From NCBI GenBank assembly GCA_938040985.1, contig CALHZD010000067.1:1-25287 (forward strand): 25,287 nucleotides of DNA, given 5' to 3'. Position 1 is the first letter of the stretch, and each line of letters starts with the position of its first letter. Positions 1-7,918 of this stretch are shown piece after piece. The notes under the pieces were generated by a model, which ran no database searches, was not told where the DNA came from, and saw only the letters and a program-made list of their open reading frames with translations. Origin of the DNA: an uncultured Propionivibrio sp. (GTDB lineage Bacteria > Pseudomonadota > Gammaproteobacteria > Burkholderiales > Rhodocyclaceae). Made by a program: the position numbers and the translations under genes.

Positions 1-67
1 AGCCGCAGACAGTACGAGCAGTACGGCAAGGCGAGCCAACACCGTGTTTTGGCAAAAGAAGCCGCTA
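1..67 (-). repeat. Correia-like (CREE/NEMIS-type) inverted-repeat element, truncated by window start
   Basis: The first 67 bases match, as reverse complement, the element at 25187-25287. Shared blocks are the core around GCCGCAGACAGTACGAG, the AAGGCGAG(C)C block and the end GGCAAAAGAAGCCGCTA. From memory, the Neisseria Correia element has the same core (GCCGCAGACAGTACAG...AAGGCGAGGCAACGCCGTACTGG) and a TATA-bounded terminal repeat, although its terminal bases differ from those here. The copy lacks its left arm because the window begins inside it. Such elements are non-autonomous, MITE-like sequences that can carry promoters or RNase III sites. Neither activity can be shown here. Confidence 0.75.
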
Positions 68-97
68 TTTTTCCGGTTTATGTTTTTTGATGCTCTG

Positions 98-132
98 AAG
101 CCCTTTATTTACGGGGACCTCCGGGCATTTTA
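98..132 (+). repeat. Single unit of the 40-bp GCCC...GGGC repeat family
   Basis: The stretch AAGCCCTTTATTTACGGGG followed by CCTCCGGGCAT matches the unit consensus seen in tandem at 7261-7540 and 20181-20396 (AGCCC, then TTTAC, then GGG, then CCGG). It is in the same orientation and lies between the Correia-like element and the GNAT remnant. It is a lone, degenerate copy, so this assignment is less certain than the arrays. Confidence 0.5.
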
Positions 133-158
133 TGTTTTCTGGTCTGTTTGCACGGGGT

Positions 159-338
159 TCACAGCGCCCGCTTCATGTAGATCACATCGGGCATGGGGTT
201 GGCGTAGTAGGGCGCGGTTTCGACGAAGGCGTGCCGTTCGTACAGGTGGATGGCGCTGCGCAGTTCGCGCACGGTGCCAGCGCGATTGCGCGGCGATGAA
301 CGGGCGATGAAAATATACGCAGCCGGCAGCCGGCTTCG
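159..338 (-). pseudogene. C-terminal remnant of a GNAT-family N-acetyltransferase
   Basis: Read on the minus strand, bases 275-159 encode TVRELRSAIHLYERHAF, then VETAPYYANPMPDVIYMK, then RAL and a TGA stop. This is the typical end of a GNAT acetyltransferase: the helix after the acetyl-CoA loop with the LYER-(G/A)-F motif, then a YYANPMPD-type strand and an M-rich last strand. The frame stays open to an in-frame stop at 339-341 but has no plausible start. Upstream residues only resemble the family (AIAL before the expected D-T) in another frame, which suggests a frameshift. The N-terminal part of roughly 100 residues is missing, because uvrD ends at 368. I read it as a decayed, truncated gene. 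A sequencing error could explain the frameshift but not the missing N-terminus. Confidence 0.65.
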
Positions 339-367
339 TTACCCGATCGCAGGCTGTCGGAACGATC

Positions 368-2575
368 TCAAGCCGCTGTCAGCTTGGCGTAGGCCAGCGC
401 CAGCCATTTCATCCCCTGTTTGCCAAAATTCACCTGGACGCGCGCATCCGCCCCACGGCCCTCGGCAGAAACGATAACCCCTTCGCCGAATTTGGCATGG
501 CGCACATTCTGGCCAATGCGAAAACCGCCCGGCGCATCTGGCGCGGCGCGTTCTGCCCCCACGGCGCTTTCCTGCCACTCGGCGGAAGCGCCCGGCGCAT
601 GGGAATCGCCATACGTTGCCAGTGCTGCGCCATGGCCTACCGGCTGAAGCAAGGCTTCGGGCAGCTCCTCGATAAAGCGCGAAGGCAGACAATAGCGCGT
701 CTGTCCATGCAGCAGGCGCGTTTGCGCATGGGTCAGATACAGCCGCCGGCGGGCGCGGGTGATGGCGACATACATCAGCCGGCGCTCCTCCTCCAGCCCA
801 TCACGCTCAAGTTCGGAGTTTTCGTGCGGGAACAGGCCCTGCTCCAGCCCGGTGATGAAGACGGCGTCGAATTCCAGCCCTTTGGCCGCATGCACCGTCA
901 TCAACTGCACGGCGTCCTGCCCTTCGCCCGCCTGGTGTTCGCCCGCCTCCAGCGAGGCATGGGCCAAAAAGGCGGAAAGCGCGTCGCCTTCCGCCGGATT
1001 GACCAGGGTATCGTCTTCTTCCTGCAAGAAGCGGGTCGCGGCGCTAACCAGTTCATCCAGGTTTTCCAGCCGTTCGCGTCCTTCCTTCTCGCCTAGATAA
1101 TGCGCGCGCAGGCCGCTTCGCTCGATAAGATGCTCGATCACCTCAGGCAGCGACACGCCTTGCGTTTCGGCGCGCAGCGCCTCAATCAGCCGGATAAAAC
1201 CGCCCACCGCCGCGCCCGCTTTGCCCGGCAGCCCCGCCGCCGCGTTGTAGAGACTGGAATTGGCACGGTGCGCAGCGTCCTGCAACGCTTCAAAGCTGCG
1301 GCTGCCGATACCGCGCGCAGGGAAATTGACGACGCGGACAAAGGCCGTATCATCGTCCGGATTAACAATCAGGCGCAGGTAGGCGAGCGCATGCTTGACC
1401 TCCTGCCGGTCGAAAAAGCGCAGCCCGCCATGCACGCGATACGGCACGCCGGCGGTAAACAACTGGTGCTCGAGCACGCGCGACTGCGCGTTGGAGCGAT
1501 AGAGCAAGGCGATCTGCCGGGGCGGCATTCCTTCGCGGATCAGCGCGCACGCCTCATCGACGACATAGTTCGTCTCATCGAGATCGGAAAAACCGGCAAA
1601 GACGCGGATCGGCTCGCCCGCCCCGGCATCGGTCCACAGATTCTTGCCCAGACGCGCCTGATTGTGCTGGATCAGCGCATTGGCGGCGTCGAGAATATTG
1701 CCGAACGAACGATAATTCTGTTCCAGGCGAATCACGTTCTCGACCCGGAACTCGCGCTCGAAGGCGCGCATATTGCCCACCTCAGCACCGCGAAAGGCGT
1801 AAATGCTCTGATCGTCGTCGCCCACCGCGAACAGGCAGGCGCCCGGCGCCGGCGCGTCGACGCCGGCCAGCAGCTTTAGCCAGCGGTATTGCAAGGCGTT
1901 GGTGTCCTGAAACTCATCGACCAGAATATGGCCAAAGCGCGCCTGGTAATGCCGGCGCAGCGGCTCGTTACGCGAGAGCAGCTCGTAGCAGCGCAGCAGC
2001 AGCTCGGCGAAATCGGCCACGCCCTCGCGCTGGCACTGGGCCTCATATTCCGCGTACAGCTCGATACGCCGCAGCGTGTAATCATCGTATCCCTCGGCCT
2101 GCGCCGCGCGGATGCCCTGTTCCTTGTGGGCATTGATGAAATAGGCCAGCTCGCGCGGCGGGAATTTTTCGTCATCGACACCGAGGTTCTTGAGCAGGCG
2201 CTTGATCGCCGAGAGTTGATCGGCCATGTCGAGAATCGGGAAGGCGGCCGGCAGCGCCGCCTCACGATGATGCAGGCGCAGCATGCGGTTGCACAGCCCA
2301 TGAAACGTGCCGACCCACAGGCCACGCGCCGCACCGAACTGCAACGGCAGCATCGCCGACAGACGCGTCAGCATCTCTTTGGCCGCCTTGTTGGTAAACG
2401 TCACGGCCAGCACGGCATGCGGGCTTGCCTGCCCCGTCGAAATCAGCCAGGCGATGCGCGTCGTCAATACGCGCGTCTTGCCGCTGCCGGCGCCGGCCAG
2501 AATCAGCGCATGCTGCGGCGGCAAAGTCACTGCGGCGACTTGCTGGGGATTGAGCTGGGCAAGCAGATCGGACAT
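368..2575 (-). CDS. uvrD: UvrD/PcrA-type superfamily 1A DNA helicase
   Basis: A 735-residue ATP-dependent 3'-5' DNA helicase, of the family that removes the incised strand in nucleotide excision repair and the nicked strand in mismatch repair. All SF1A motifs are present: Q-motif LNPQQ (8-12), Walker A GAGSGKT (28-34), Ia AVTFTNKAAKEM (57-68), Walker B VDEFQDT (219-225), motif III GDDDQSIYAFRG (252-263), motif IV LEQNYRS, motif V VHAAKGLEFD and motif VI MYVAITRAR. The C-terminus ends in the UvrD/PcrA tail (VRHAKFGEGVIV...WLALAYAKL). The ATG at 2575 places LNPQQ at the usual distance from the N-terminus. It lies 29 bp after the stop of the uncharacterised gene at 2605-3081, with a terminator-like hairpin between them. 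Rep is the main alternative, but the C-terminal tail favours UvrD. Confidence 0.93.
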   Translation of the reverse strand: MSDLLAQLNPQQVAAVTLPPQHALILAGAGSGKTRVLTTRIAWLISTGQASPHAVLAVTFTNKAAKEMLTRLSAMLPLQFGAARGLWVGTFHGLCNRMLRLHHREAALPAAFPILDMADQLSAIKRLLKNLGVDDEKFPPRELAYFINAHKEQGIRAAQAEGYDDYTLRRIELYAEYEAQCQREGVADFAELLLRCYELLSRNEPLRRHYQARFGHILVDEFQDTNALQYRWLKLLAGVDAPAPGACLFAVGDDDQSIYAFRGAEVGNMRAFEREFRVENVIRLEQNYRSFGNILDAANALIQHNQARLGKNLWTDAGAGEPIRVFAGFSDLDETNYVVDEACALIREGMPPRQIALLYRSNAQSRVLEHQLFTAGVPYRVHGGLRFFDRQEVKHALAYLRLIVNPDDDTAFVRVVNFPARGIGSRSFEALQDAAHRANSSLYNAAAGLPGKAGAAVGGFIRLIEALRAETQGVSLPEVIEHLIERSGLRAHYLGEKEGRERLENLDELVSAATRFLQEEDDTLVNPAEGDALSAFLAHASLEAGEHQAGEGQDAVQLMTVHAAKGLEFDAVFITGLEQGLFPHENSELERDGLEEERRLMYVAITRARRRLYLTHAQTRLLHGQTRYCLPSRFIEELPEALLQPVGHGAALATYGDSHAPGASAEWQESAVGAERAAPDAPGGFRIGQNVRHAKFGEGVIVSAEGRGADARVQVNFGKQGMKWLALAYAKLTAA

Positions 2576-2590
2576 GGCAGAATTTCCGGA

Positions 2591-2615
2591 AAAACAGGCC
2601 CGGATTATACCGGGC
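2591..2615 (-). terminator. Hairpin plus T-run overlapping a stop codon and a TATAAT box
   Basis: On the minus strand a perfect 6-bp stem GCCCGG/CCGGGC encloses the six-base loop TATAAT (2598-2615) and is followed by CTG and five T residues. It looks like a short intrinsic terminator for the gene at 2605-3081. The TAA stop of that gene lies inside the loop. The loop is also a consensus -10 hexamer facing uvrD, although no good -35 box is visible 16-18 bp upstream. Confidence 0.5.
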
Positions 2616-3081
2616 GCTGAAGAGACGCCCTGTCCGTATCGGCGAACGGCAGCCCTGTCTCGGCAACAGCGACCAGTCCGCGTTTCTTGCCGCGCGTCAG
2701 CCGACGTAGGCGTCGTTCGGCCTCAACGCGGCTGGCAGCGGCCTGTTCGGGGTAGGCGTAACACGCCGCCCAGCGGCCATTATTCAGCCGTAGCGCGGCA
2801 ACGCAGCGACCGCCGTCAATCGTTGTCACGAGGGCATACTGCTCGCGTTTATCACATTCATCGCGCTCACACGCATCACCTCCATCCGCCGGCTTGATTG
2901 CACGTCGGGAAGAGATGGGAAACCAGGAAGCGGCCACGAGATCCATCGCCTCCTCATGCGACACGCAAAGACTGCGCAGCGCATCGACCGGCGAATCGAA
3001 TTCCGCGCAGACGACGGCGGGAAAATAGCGGGCAACAGGCGAACCATCCGACATGGCGCGCATCTTACCGCGCGCCGGCAT
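2605..3081 (-). CDS. Hypothetical protein, 158 aa, upstream of uvrD
   Basis: I do not recognise this protein family. The product is soluble, with no signal peptide or membrane segment. It has an acidic, Cys-containing middle (GGDACERDECDKREQ) followed by a segment that could form beta strands (YALVTTIDGGRCVAALRL) and a basic helix (ASRVEAERRLRRLTRGKKR). The start is uncertain: methionines at residues 1, 7 and 10 are all possible (3081, 3063, 3054), and none has a clear Shine-Dalgarno sequence. MSDGSPVARY from 3054 would be the most natural beginning. It is divergent from dsbC and runs toward uvrD with a 29-bp gap, so the two could be co-transcribed unless the hairpin between them terminates. 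The long frame and amino-acid composition suggest a real gene. Confidence 0.65.
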   Translation of the reverse strand: MPARGKMRAMSDGSPVARYFPAVVCAEFDSPVDALRSLCVSHEEAMDLVAASWFPISSRRAIKPADGGDACERDECDKREQYALVTTIDGGRCVAALRLNNGRWAACYAYPEQAAASRVEAERRLRRLTRGKKRGLVAVAETGLPFADTDRASLQRPV

Positions 3082-3355
3082 TGCCGACGCGGAGCGCGAC
3101 TGCGTCCGGAATGGGCGGGATATCGGTCAAATCCGCCTGCTGCGCCGCTATATACAGGGGCGGCGCGAGGGAATATTGCTGTTGCAGTACACGACTCACA
3201 CACTTTATCGGCTGTTTCATGAGAAACTCCCGGGCTTTCAAATCCCGCGCAACGCTGGCATGGCGCTGACCGACCGCCTCAAGCCCGTCAAAAACCCGCT
3301 CATCCAGTATGCGCAGTATGCGTTAAAAAACCTGAGATTACGGAGAAACCTGTTT

Positions 3356-4081
3356 ATGTCGAGAAACATCCTGCCCATCGCCCTCATCGCCGCTGCTTGC
3401 CTGACCGCCCCCGCGCACGCCAACGAAGCCAGTGTCAAAGACGCCATGGAAGCCAAGTTGGGCGTCAAAATCAGCAGTATCAAAAAAACGCCTTATCTCG
3501 GGCTGTACGAAATTTATGCCGACGGGCAGATTTTCTATACCGATGCCAAGCAGTCGGTCATCATCGCCGGCGCGCTGATCGACGGCAAGACGATGCAGAA
3601 CTACACCGTGGAGCGGATGCAAAAACTGACGGCGGTCAAATTCTCCGATCTGCCGCTGAACAACGCCATCAAACAGGTGCGCGGCAATGGTAAGCGCGTA
3701 CTGGTAACCTTTGAAGACCCGAACTGCGGTTACTGCAAACGCCTGGACAAGGAAATCGCCAAGCTCGACAACATTACGTTGTATACCTTCCTGTACCCGA
3801 TCCTCTCGCCCGATTCGCTGGAAAAATCCAAGCAGGTCTGGTGTTCGTCCGACAAGGCGCGCGCCTGGAACGATCTGATGCTGGACGGAAAAAAACTGAC
3901 GGCCAAGACGGACTGCAACACGTCAGCCATCGCACAGAATGTCGAATTCGGCCGCAGTCTGAACATCCAGGGTACGCCGACGCTCATTTTTGCTGATGGC
4001 GAGCGTATTCCCGGCGCGCTGCCGCTTGACCGCATCGAGCAGAAGCTCGTTTCGCTCGACAGCGCCCCCGCGGAGAAATAA
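3356..4081 (+). CDS. dsbC: Thiol:disulfide interchange protein DsbC (periplasmic disulfide isomerase)
   Basis: A 241-residue DsbC/DsbG-type isomerase that reshuffles wrong disulfides in the periplasm and is kept reduced by DsbD. I chose the ATG at 3356 because GGAG lies 10 bases upstream and the protein then opens with a signal peptide (residues 1-22, MSRNILPIALIAAACLTAPAHA). The frame stays open upstream to 3053, but that part does not resemble the family. Residues 25-95 form the N-terminal dimerisation domain. The thioredoxin-like domain carries the active site CGYC (124-127), a second pair C163/C187 like the structural disulfide of E. coli DsbC, and the cis-proline loop TPT (207-209). It stands alone and is divergent from the gene at 2605-3081, with about 270 bp between them. 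Confidence 0.93.
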   Translation: MSRNILPIALIAAACLTAPAHANEASVKDAMEAKLGVKISSIKKTPYLGLYEIYADGQIFYTDAKQSVIIAGALIDGKTMQNYTVERMQKLTAVKFSDLPLNNAIKQVRGNGKRVLVTFEDPNCGYCKRLDKEIAKLDNITLYTFLYPILSPDSLEKSKQVWCSSDKARAWNDLMLDGKKLTAKTDCNTSAIAQNVEFGRSLNIQGTPTLIFADGERIPGALPLDRIEQKLVSLDSAPAEK

Positions 4082-4325
4082 GCCGGCCCCATCAGCAACG
4101 CTGGAAAAATAAATATCGCCGCGGTTACGAGAATACGGCGCCCGCCGGCGGAACCGTCAGCAGAGAATGAATCATCTCTTGCCTGGCCGTTCCGCCTTTT
4201 TCATAACGTCGCCACCGTACGGCCGCCTAGCGTGGTTTTCTGGCAATGAAAGAAGAGAGGAGCAAGGAGAAACGCGGGAGTACAATTGCGAATCTCTCTT
4301 ATTTAGAAGATTAGAAGAAGTCGCC

Positions 4326-5144
4326 ATGCCCGAAAAAATCACCCCTGACCTCACCGTCCTTTCCGAAACCCTGCTCATCCCGCTGTGGGCAAAGGCGGTC
4401 GAGCAGCAGCAATCCGCGCCGCTGCTGGTGGACCCCATCGCGCCGCAGATGCTGGCGCGGCTTGACTACGATTTCAGCAAATACGGCAAAGCCACCGCTT
4501 CGCAGGCAGGCTGCTGCGGGCGGGCCTGGCTCTTCGACGAGCAGGCACGTCGCTTTATCGCCGCCCATCCCGATGCCGTCGTCGTGCAGGTGGGCGCGGG
4601 GCTGGATGCCCGCTACGAGCGCCTCGGCCGCCCGGCCATCACCGCCTGGTACGATCTCGATCTGCCCGAAGTCATTGCTCTGCGCCGCGAGCTGCTGCCG
4701 GAATCCGGCAATATTTACCTGAGTGAATCGCTTTTTGCGCCCGAATGGATGACGCGCGTCGCCGCCCACGGCAAGCCGGTGCTGCTGCTGGCAGAAGGGG
4801 TGCTGATGTATTTTGCGGAAAGCAAGGTGCGCGCCTGGCTCGCGACGCTGGCACAGCATTTGCCGCAGGCGACGCTGGTGTTCGACATTATCCCGACCAT
4901 CCTCGTCGGCCGCGCCAAGCGGCACGACGCCCTCGGCAGCATGAAGAAAGCGCCGCCGGAGATGAAATGGTCGGTCAAGGACAGCCGCGAACTGGCAGGC
5001 TGGCTGCCGGGCTTGCAAGTGGCGGAGGAACTGCCGCTGAGTAAAACCTGCGGCAAACGCTATCCGCTTTTCCTGCGCCTGCTTTATGCCCTCGGCGCGG
5101 GCAGCAAGCTGGATCAGCGCATCGTGCGGGTGAAGCTGCCCTGA
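4326..5144 (+). CDS. Class I SAM-dependent methyltransferase, leucine carboxyl methyltransferase (PPM1/TcmP-like) family
   Basis: A 272-residue methyltransferase of the LCMT/TcmP/Ppm family, whose members O-methylate carboxyl or hydroxyl groups of proteins or polyketide-like small molecules. The substrate here is unknown. Visible marks are the SAM-binding motif I VVVQVGAGLDAR (86-96), the acidic motif II region WYDLDLPEV (about 108-116) and the family signature LLLAEGVLMYF near residue 160. The start at 4326 follows a weak AGAAG ribosome site. The frame extends upstream to 4167, but those residues do not resemble the family and are probably untranslated. A possible -10 box TACAAT lies at 4281-4286 without a clear -35. 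It is about 245 bp downstream of dsbC and convergent with the cardiolipin synthase gene, so it is probably its own unit. Confidence 0.87.
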   Translation: MPEKITPDLTVLSETLLIPLWAKAVEQQQSAPLLVDPIAPQMLARLDYDFSKYGKATASQAGCCGRAWLFDEQARRFIAAHPDAVVVQVGAGLDARYERLGRPAITAWYDLDLPEVIALRRELLPESGNIYLSESLFAPEWMTRVAAHGKPVLLLAEGVLMYFAESKVRAWLATLAQHLPQATLVFDIIPTILVGRAKRHDALGSMKKAPPEMKWSVKDSRELAGWLPGLQVAEELPLSKTCGKRYPLFLRLLYALGAGSKLDQRIVRVKLP

Positions 5145-5379
5145 ATTCCGGTCGGCGCCTGATCCCAAGCAGTATTCACGGCGACCTCCCGCCGCATTTT
5201 CTCTGCTATAAACTCATCCGCCCATCCCGCCGCGCAGACGCCGGCAGACCGCTTGCCTGGAACAGTGAAAATCTTCCCTCTGATGAGCCCTGACGGAGCT
5301 TTTCTGTGGCGCCAATATCAATCAGGCAGCAGAAATACGTCTATCTTCCGGGCCGTCCAGCCGCCCACTCATCCGCCGC

Positions 5380-6840
5380 CTACAACTGGAAGGCCAGCCA
5401 AAGCAGCAGCCCTTCCGCCACATTCCGCACCACATGGGGACGCTGTACGACATAGGCGTCCGCTTCCTTCCGTCGCGCTTCAATCCAGGCCGAAAAACCA
5501 CGCACCGCCATCCCGTCGTAAAACCCGATCATCATTTCGTAATTGATAAACAGGCTCCGCCCATCCAGATTGGCGGAACCAGCCAGCGCCATTTCATCGT
5601 CGAACACGAGCGCTTTGGCATGCACCATCTGTGGATGCAGCCAGACGCGCCCGCCGGCGGCCGCCAGTTCGCGCAGGGCGCGGTGCCGGACGAAATCGGC
5701 AATCCTGTGGTTGGAGCGCACCGGCATCACCAGATCGACCGCCACACCGCGCCGCGCCGCCAGCGTCATGGCATTGAGCAGCGCCGGATCGGGCACAAAA
5801 TACGGCGTAATCGCCAGAATACGCCGGCGCGCGGTAAAGCAGCTGGAAATGAGCAGCGTATGGATCGTATCGTCGGCCAGGTCGGGGCCGCTGACCACCA
5901 TCTGCGCCAGCCCCGGAACCGTAGGGGGCGGCCCTTGGGCGGCATTGACCTGCGCGGGCGCGTATTTTTCCGCGGACTCGCGCTCGCCGGCAAACGCCCA
6001 GTCCTGCATAAAAACTTCCTGCGCCTGGCGCGCCAGATCGCCTTCCAGATCGAAGCTCAGATCAAGCCAGGGCGGCGGCGCACGCCGATGTAGCTGGCGA
6101 TACACCTGTTGCCCGAGAACGCCATATCCGCCGATAAAATACTCCGCCGCCAGATTCCGGCCGCCACACCAGAAATGCCGCCCGTCCGCAATCACCGCCT
6201 TGCGGTGATTACGCAAATTGGTACGCCCGCGCAGCGACGAACGAAATAACGAAACAAACACCCGCGCTTCGACGCCGGCGGCACGCAACGAACGCAGATC
6301 GGGCAAGCCGCCGCCCATGTAAACACCGACGCCATCGACCAGCAGGCGCACGCGCACGCCGGCGCGCGCCTTCGCCTTGAGCCGCTCGCCAATTTCGTCG
6401 CCCAATGCATCACGCCCGAACAGGAAGGTGCATACCTCCAGCGTCTGCGTTGCGCCATCAATGAGACGGCGCAGCGCATCAAGCGCCTGCGCGCCGTCGG
6501 CATGGATCGTCAGGTGCGTATAGGCCGCCGGCGGCGGCAAACCCATCGCCTGCGCCAATCGTTGCGCCTGCGCTGCGGTCGTTTGCCGAGCCGGACTGGG
6601 CACATCGCGGATCGGCACGGAGCGCGGTCGCCGCGGTGCAATTTTGCGCGTTCCAAAAACCAGATATAGCGGCAAGGCGAAAAAAGGCAGCAATACAATC
6701 GCCATCACCCAGGCGATCGCCGCCGAAGGATGCCGGCGCTGATGCAGCGCCTGCGAGGCCGCCACATACACGATCAGGCCGATCACCGCAGCCAGCGCAT
6801 CCAGCAACTCCCAGTGACGCGCAATCAGATCTGCAATCAT
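5380..6840 (-). CDS. cls: Cardiolipin synthase (phospholipase D family)
   Basis: A 486-residue inner-membrane enzyme that condenses phospholipids to cardiolipin. Two N-terminal membrane helices (about 11-30 and 40-63) precede the PLD core. Both HKD motifs are complete: H212/K214/D219 (NHRKAVIAD, followed by GGRN) and H407/K409/D414 (VHAKALVFDD, followed by GSANLDGRS). Order and length fit bacterial Cls proteins with an N-terminal PLD-nuclease-N region. I prefer the ATG at 6840. An in-frame TTG at 6894 would add 18 residues (total 504), and neither start has a strong ribosome site. The gene is convergent with the methyltransferase and faces away from the repeat-rich gap at 6841-8286. Which Cls subtype (A, B or C) it is cannot be settled by eye; the two TM segments favour ClsA. 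Confidence 0.9.
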   Translation of the reverse strand: MIADLIARHWELLDALAAVIGLIVYVAASQALHQRRHPSAAIAWVMAIVLLPFFALPLYLVFGTRKIAPRRPRSVPIRDVPSPARQTTAAQAQRLAQAMGLPPPAAYTHLTIHADGAQALDALRRLIDGATQTLEVCTFLFGRDALGDEIGERLKAKARAGVRVRLLVDGVGVYMGGGLPDLRSLRAAGVEARVFVSLFRSSLRGRTNLRNHRKAVIADGRHFWCGGRNLAAEYFIGGYGVLGQQVYRQLHRRAPPPWLDLSFDLEGDLARQAQEVFMQDWAFAGERESAEKYAPAQVNAAQGPPPTVPGLAQMVVSGPDLADDTIHTLLISSCFTARRRILAITPYFVPDPALLNAMTLAARRGVAVDLVMPVRSNHRIADFVRHRALRELAAAGGRVWLHPQMVHAKALVFDDEMALAGSANLDGRSLFINYEMMIGFYDGMAVRGFSAWIEARRKEADAYVVQRPHVVRNVAEGLLLWLAFQL

Positions 6841-6980
6841 TGAATCGAAATCCGGCAAATAGGCGGTGATGATAACCGAAAGCGCGTGCCGCAAAGCCGT
6901 ATCCGGCGATGCGGCCTGTCCCAGTACGTCAGGCCGTATCTGCCCTAATCCATACCGCAGCCCGGAACCGGCTCACAAAA

Positions 6981-7035
6981 CCGGCCTTTCCCCTGCTTTT
7001 TCCTGGCCTTTCCCCGGCCTTTCTCCAGCCTTTTC
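6981..7035 (+). repeat. 11-bp CT-rich tandem repeat, 5 units
   Basis: Five consecutive 11-mers can be laid out: CCGGCCTTTCC, CCTGCTTTTTC, CTGGCCTTTCC, CCGGCCTTTCT, CCAGCCTTTTC. Eleven bp is about one helical turn, so the pyrimidine runs fall on the same face of the DNA. It lies 140 bp upstream of the cls start. No function is assigned. Confidence 0.65.
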
Positions 7036-7260
7036 TGCGACCATCATCAAGAACGGCCGATCAGGGCGCGGACATGGATGGCGAAACAGCCGTATCAACG
7101 CATTCATGCGACGATTCGAGCATTGCGGCGCCCCAAATTTTCTGGCAGCATTTTTACGCCATGTATTGCAAATTCAAGGAAGCCGGGGTGAAGCATCACC
7201 GTCCGAATAGCCCCTGCGATCGAAGACCCAAACCAGAGACCACAACGACGCCTGCCCCGC

Positions 7261-7540
7261 AGCCCGCGTAGAACGGGCGTTTCCGGAGGGGCTGCCCGTC
7301 AGCCCAGTGTTTACAGGCGCTTCCGGCCTGCCTATCTTCAATCGCCCTATTTACGCGGGTTTCCGGCCGGCCTACCCATAAGCCCAGTATTTACGGGCGC
7401 CCCGGATTTGCCTGCCTGCAAGCCCACTGTTTACGGGCGATCCCAGATTGCCTGTCCGCAGACGCCCGATTGACACGGGCTCCAGAAGCGATCGGGCGGA
7501 AACGCCCAAAAGACGCGGGCTTCAGGCCAATGAGTCATTG
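7261..7540 (+). repeat. Tandem array of seven degenerate 40-bp repeats
   Basis: Seven back-to-back units start at 7261, 7301, 7341, 7381, 7421, 7461 and 7501, each exactly 40 bp. The shared pattern is (A)GCCC, about nine AT-richer bases often containing TTTAC, then GGGC or GCGGG, then a CCGG-containing stretch and TGCC. The GCCC/GGGC halves can pair, so each unit can form a small hairpin. There are no spacers, so this is not a CRISPR array. Forty is not a multiple of three and stops interrupt all frames, so it is not a coding repeat. Two unit types, AGCCC-first and ACGCCC-first, occur here and also at 20181-20396. Confidence 0.8.
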
Positions 7541-7660
7541 CGCTCCGCTGGCTGGCAGTCTCGTGCTTGACCCAGACAGCCGGCGGCTGTTTGCCTTTGA
7601 GGATTTTTCCGCGCTGGGCATCCCGAACACAAGCAACCTACCAGAAGGGAGATTCTGCGT

Positions 7661-7744
7661 ATGAAAAGGCTTTTGCGCTGCCATCACAGACTGAAACAAG
7701 GGAATAAGGCACGGTTTGTAAGGAATTATTCCGCTAAAGAATGA
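7661..7744 (+). CDS. Possible 27-aa micro-ORF
   Basis: ATG at 7661 is preceded by AAGGGAG about nine bases upstream and opens a 27-residue, strongly basic peptide (MKRLLRCHHRLKQGNKARF...) ending in TGA. No family is recognised. The ribosome site is the only support, and chance is a real possibility. Confidence 0.2.
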   Translation: MKRLLRCHHRLKQGNKARFVRNYSAKE

Positions 7745-7795
7745 GGCCTTGAGCATGAACTTTATCCATTAGCGCCAAGTGTCTGAGGAAGAAAC

Positions 7796-7918
7796 ATGAA
7801 ATTTGACCGGTGCCCGAAAAATCGTTGCAACCGGCGATCCTTCCGCGTCGTTGCCGCTTTTAGCCTATCTCGTTGTTTATCCTGCTTTATCTACCCTATC
7901 CTGCTTCGGCGACCCTAA
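7796..7918 (+). CDS. Possible 40-aa small protein
   Basis: ATG at 7796 follows GAGGAAG at a suitable distance. The 40-residue product begins MKFDRCPKNRCNRRSF and continues with a moderately hydrophobic Cys-containing stretch (VVAAFSLSRCLSCFIYPILL) that could be a single membrane helix, with basic residues on both sides. It is unrecognised, lies 370 bp before the next gene, and is supported only by the ribosome site and the hydrophobic pattern. Confidence 0.25.
   Translation: MKFDRCPKNRCNRRSFRVVAAFSLSRCLSCFIYPILLRRP

Noticed and set aside
419..432. TTTGCCAAAA-like string as a third Correia-like element
   Set aside because: Only the short end motif matches; it lies inside the coding 3' end of uvrD and the element core is absent.
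1100..1879. Long plus-strand ORFs inside uvrD (also 497-1096 and 1889-2620)
   Set aside because: They mirror the minus-strand helicase gene in GC-rich DNA, with Arg/Gln/His-rich translations and no domain resemblance.
3183..3210. TTGCAG/TTTATC pair as the dsbC promoter
   Set aside because: The hexamers match consensus poorly and lie about 150 bp from the start; several similar pairs occur nearby.
7261..7540. CRISPR array suggested by regular 40-bp spacing
   Set aside because: The similarity runs through the whole 40-bp period with no unique spacers, the units are degenerate, and no cas genes are present.
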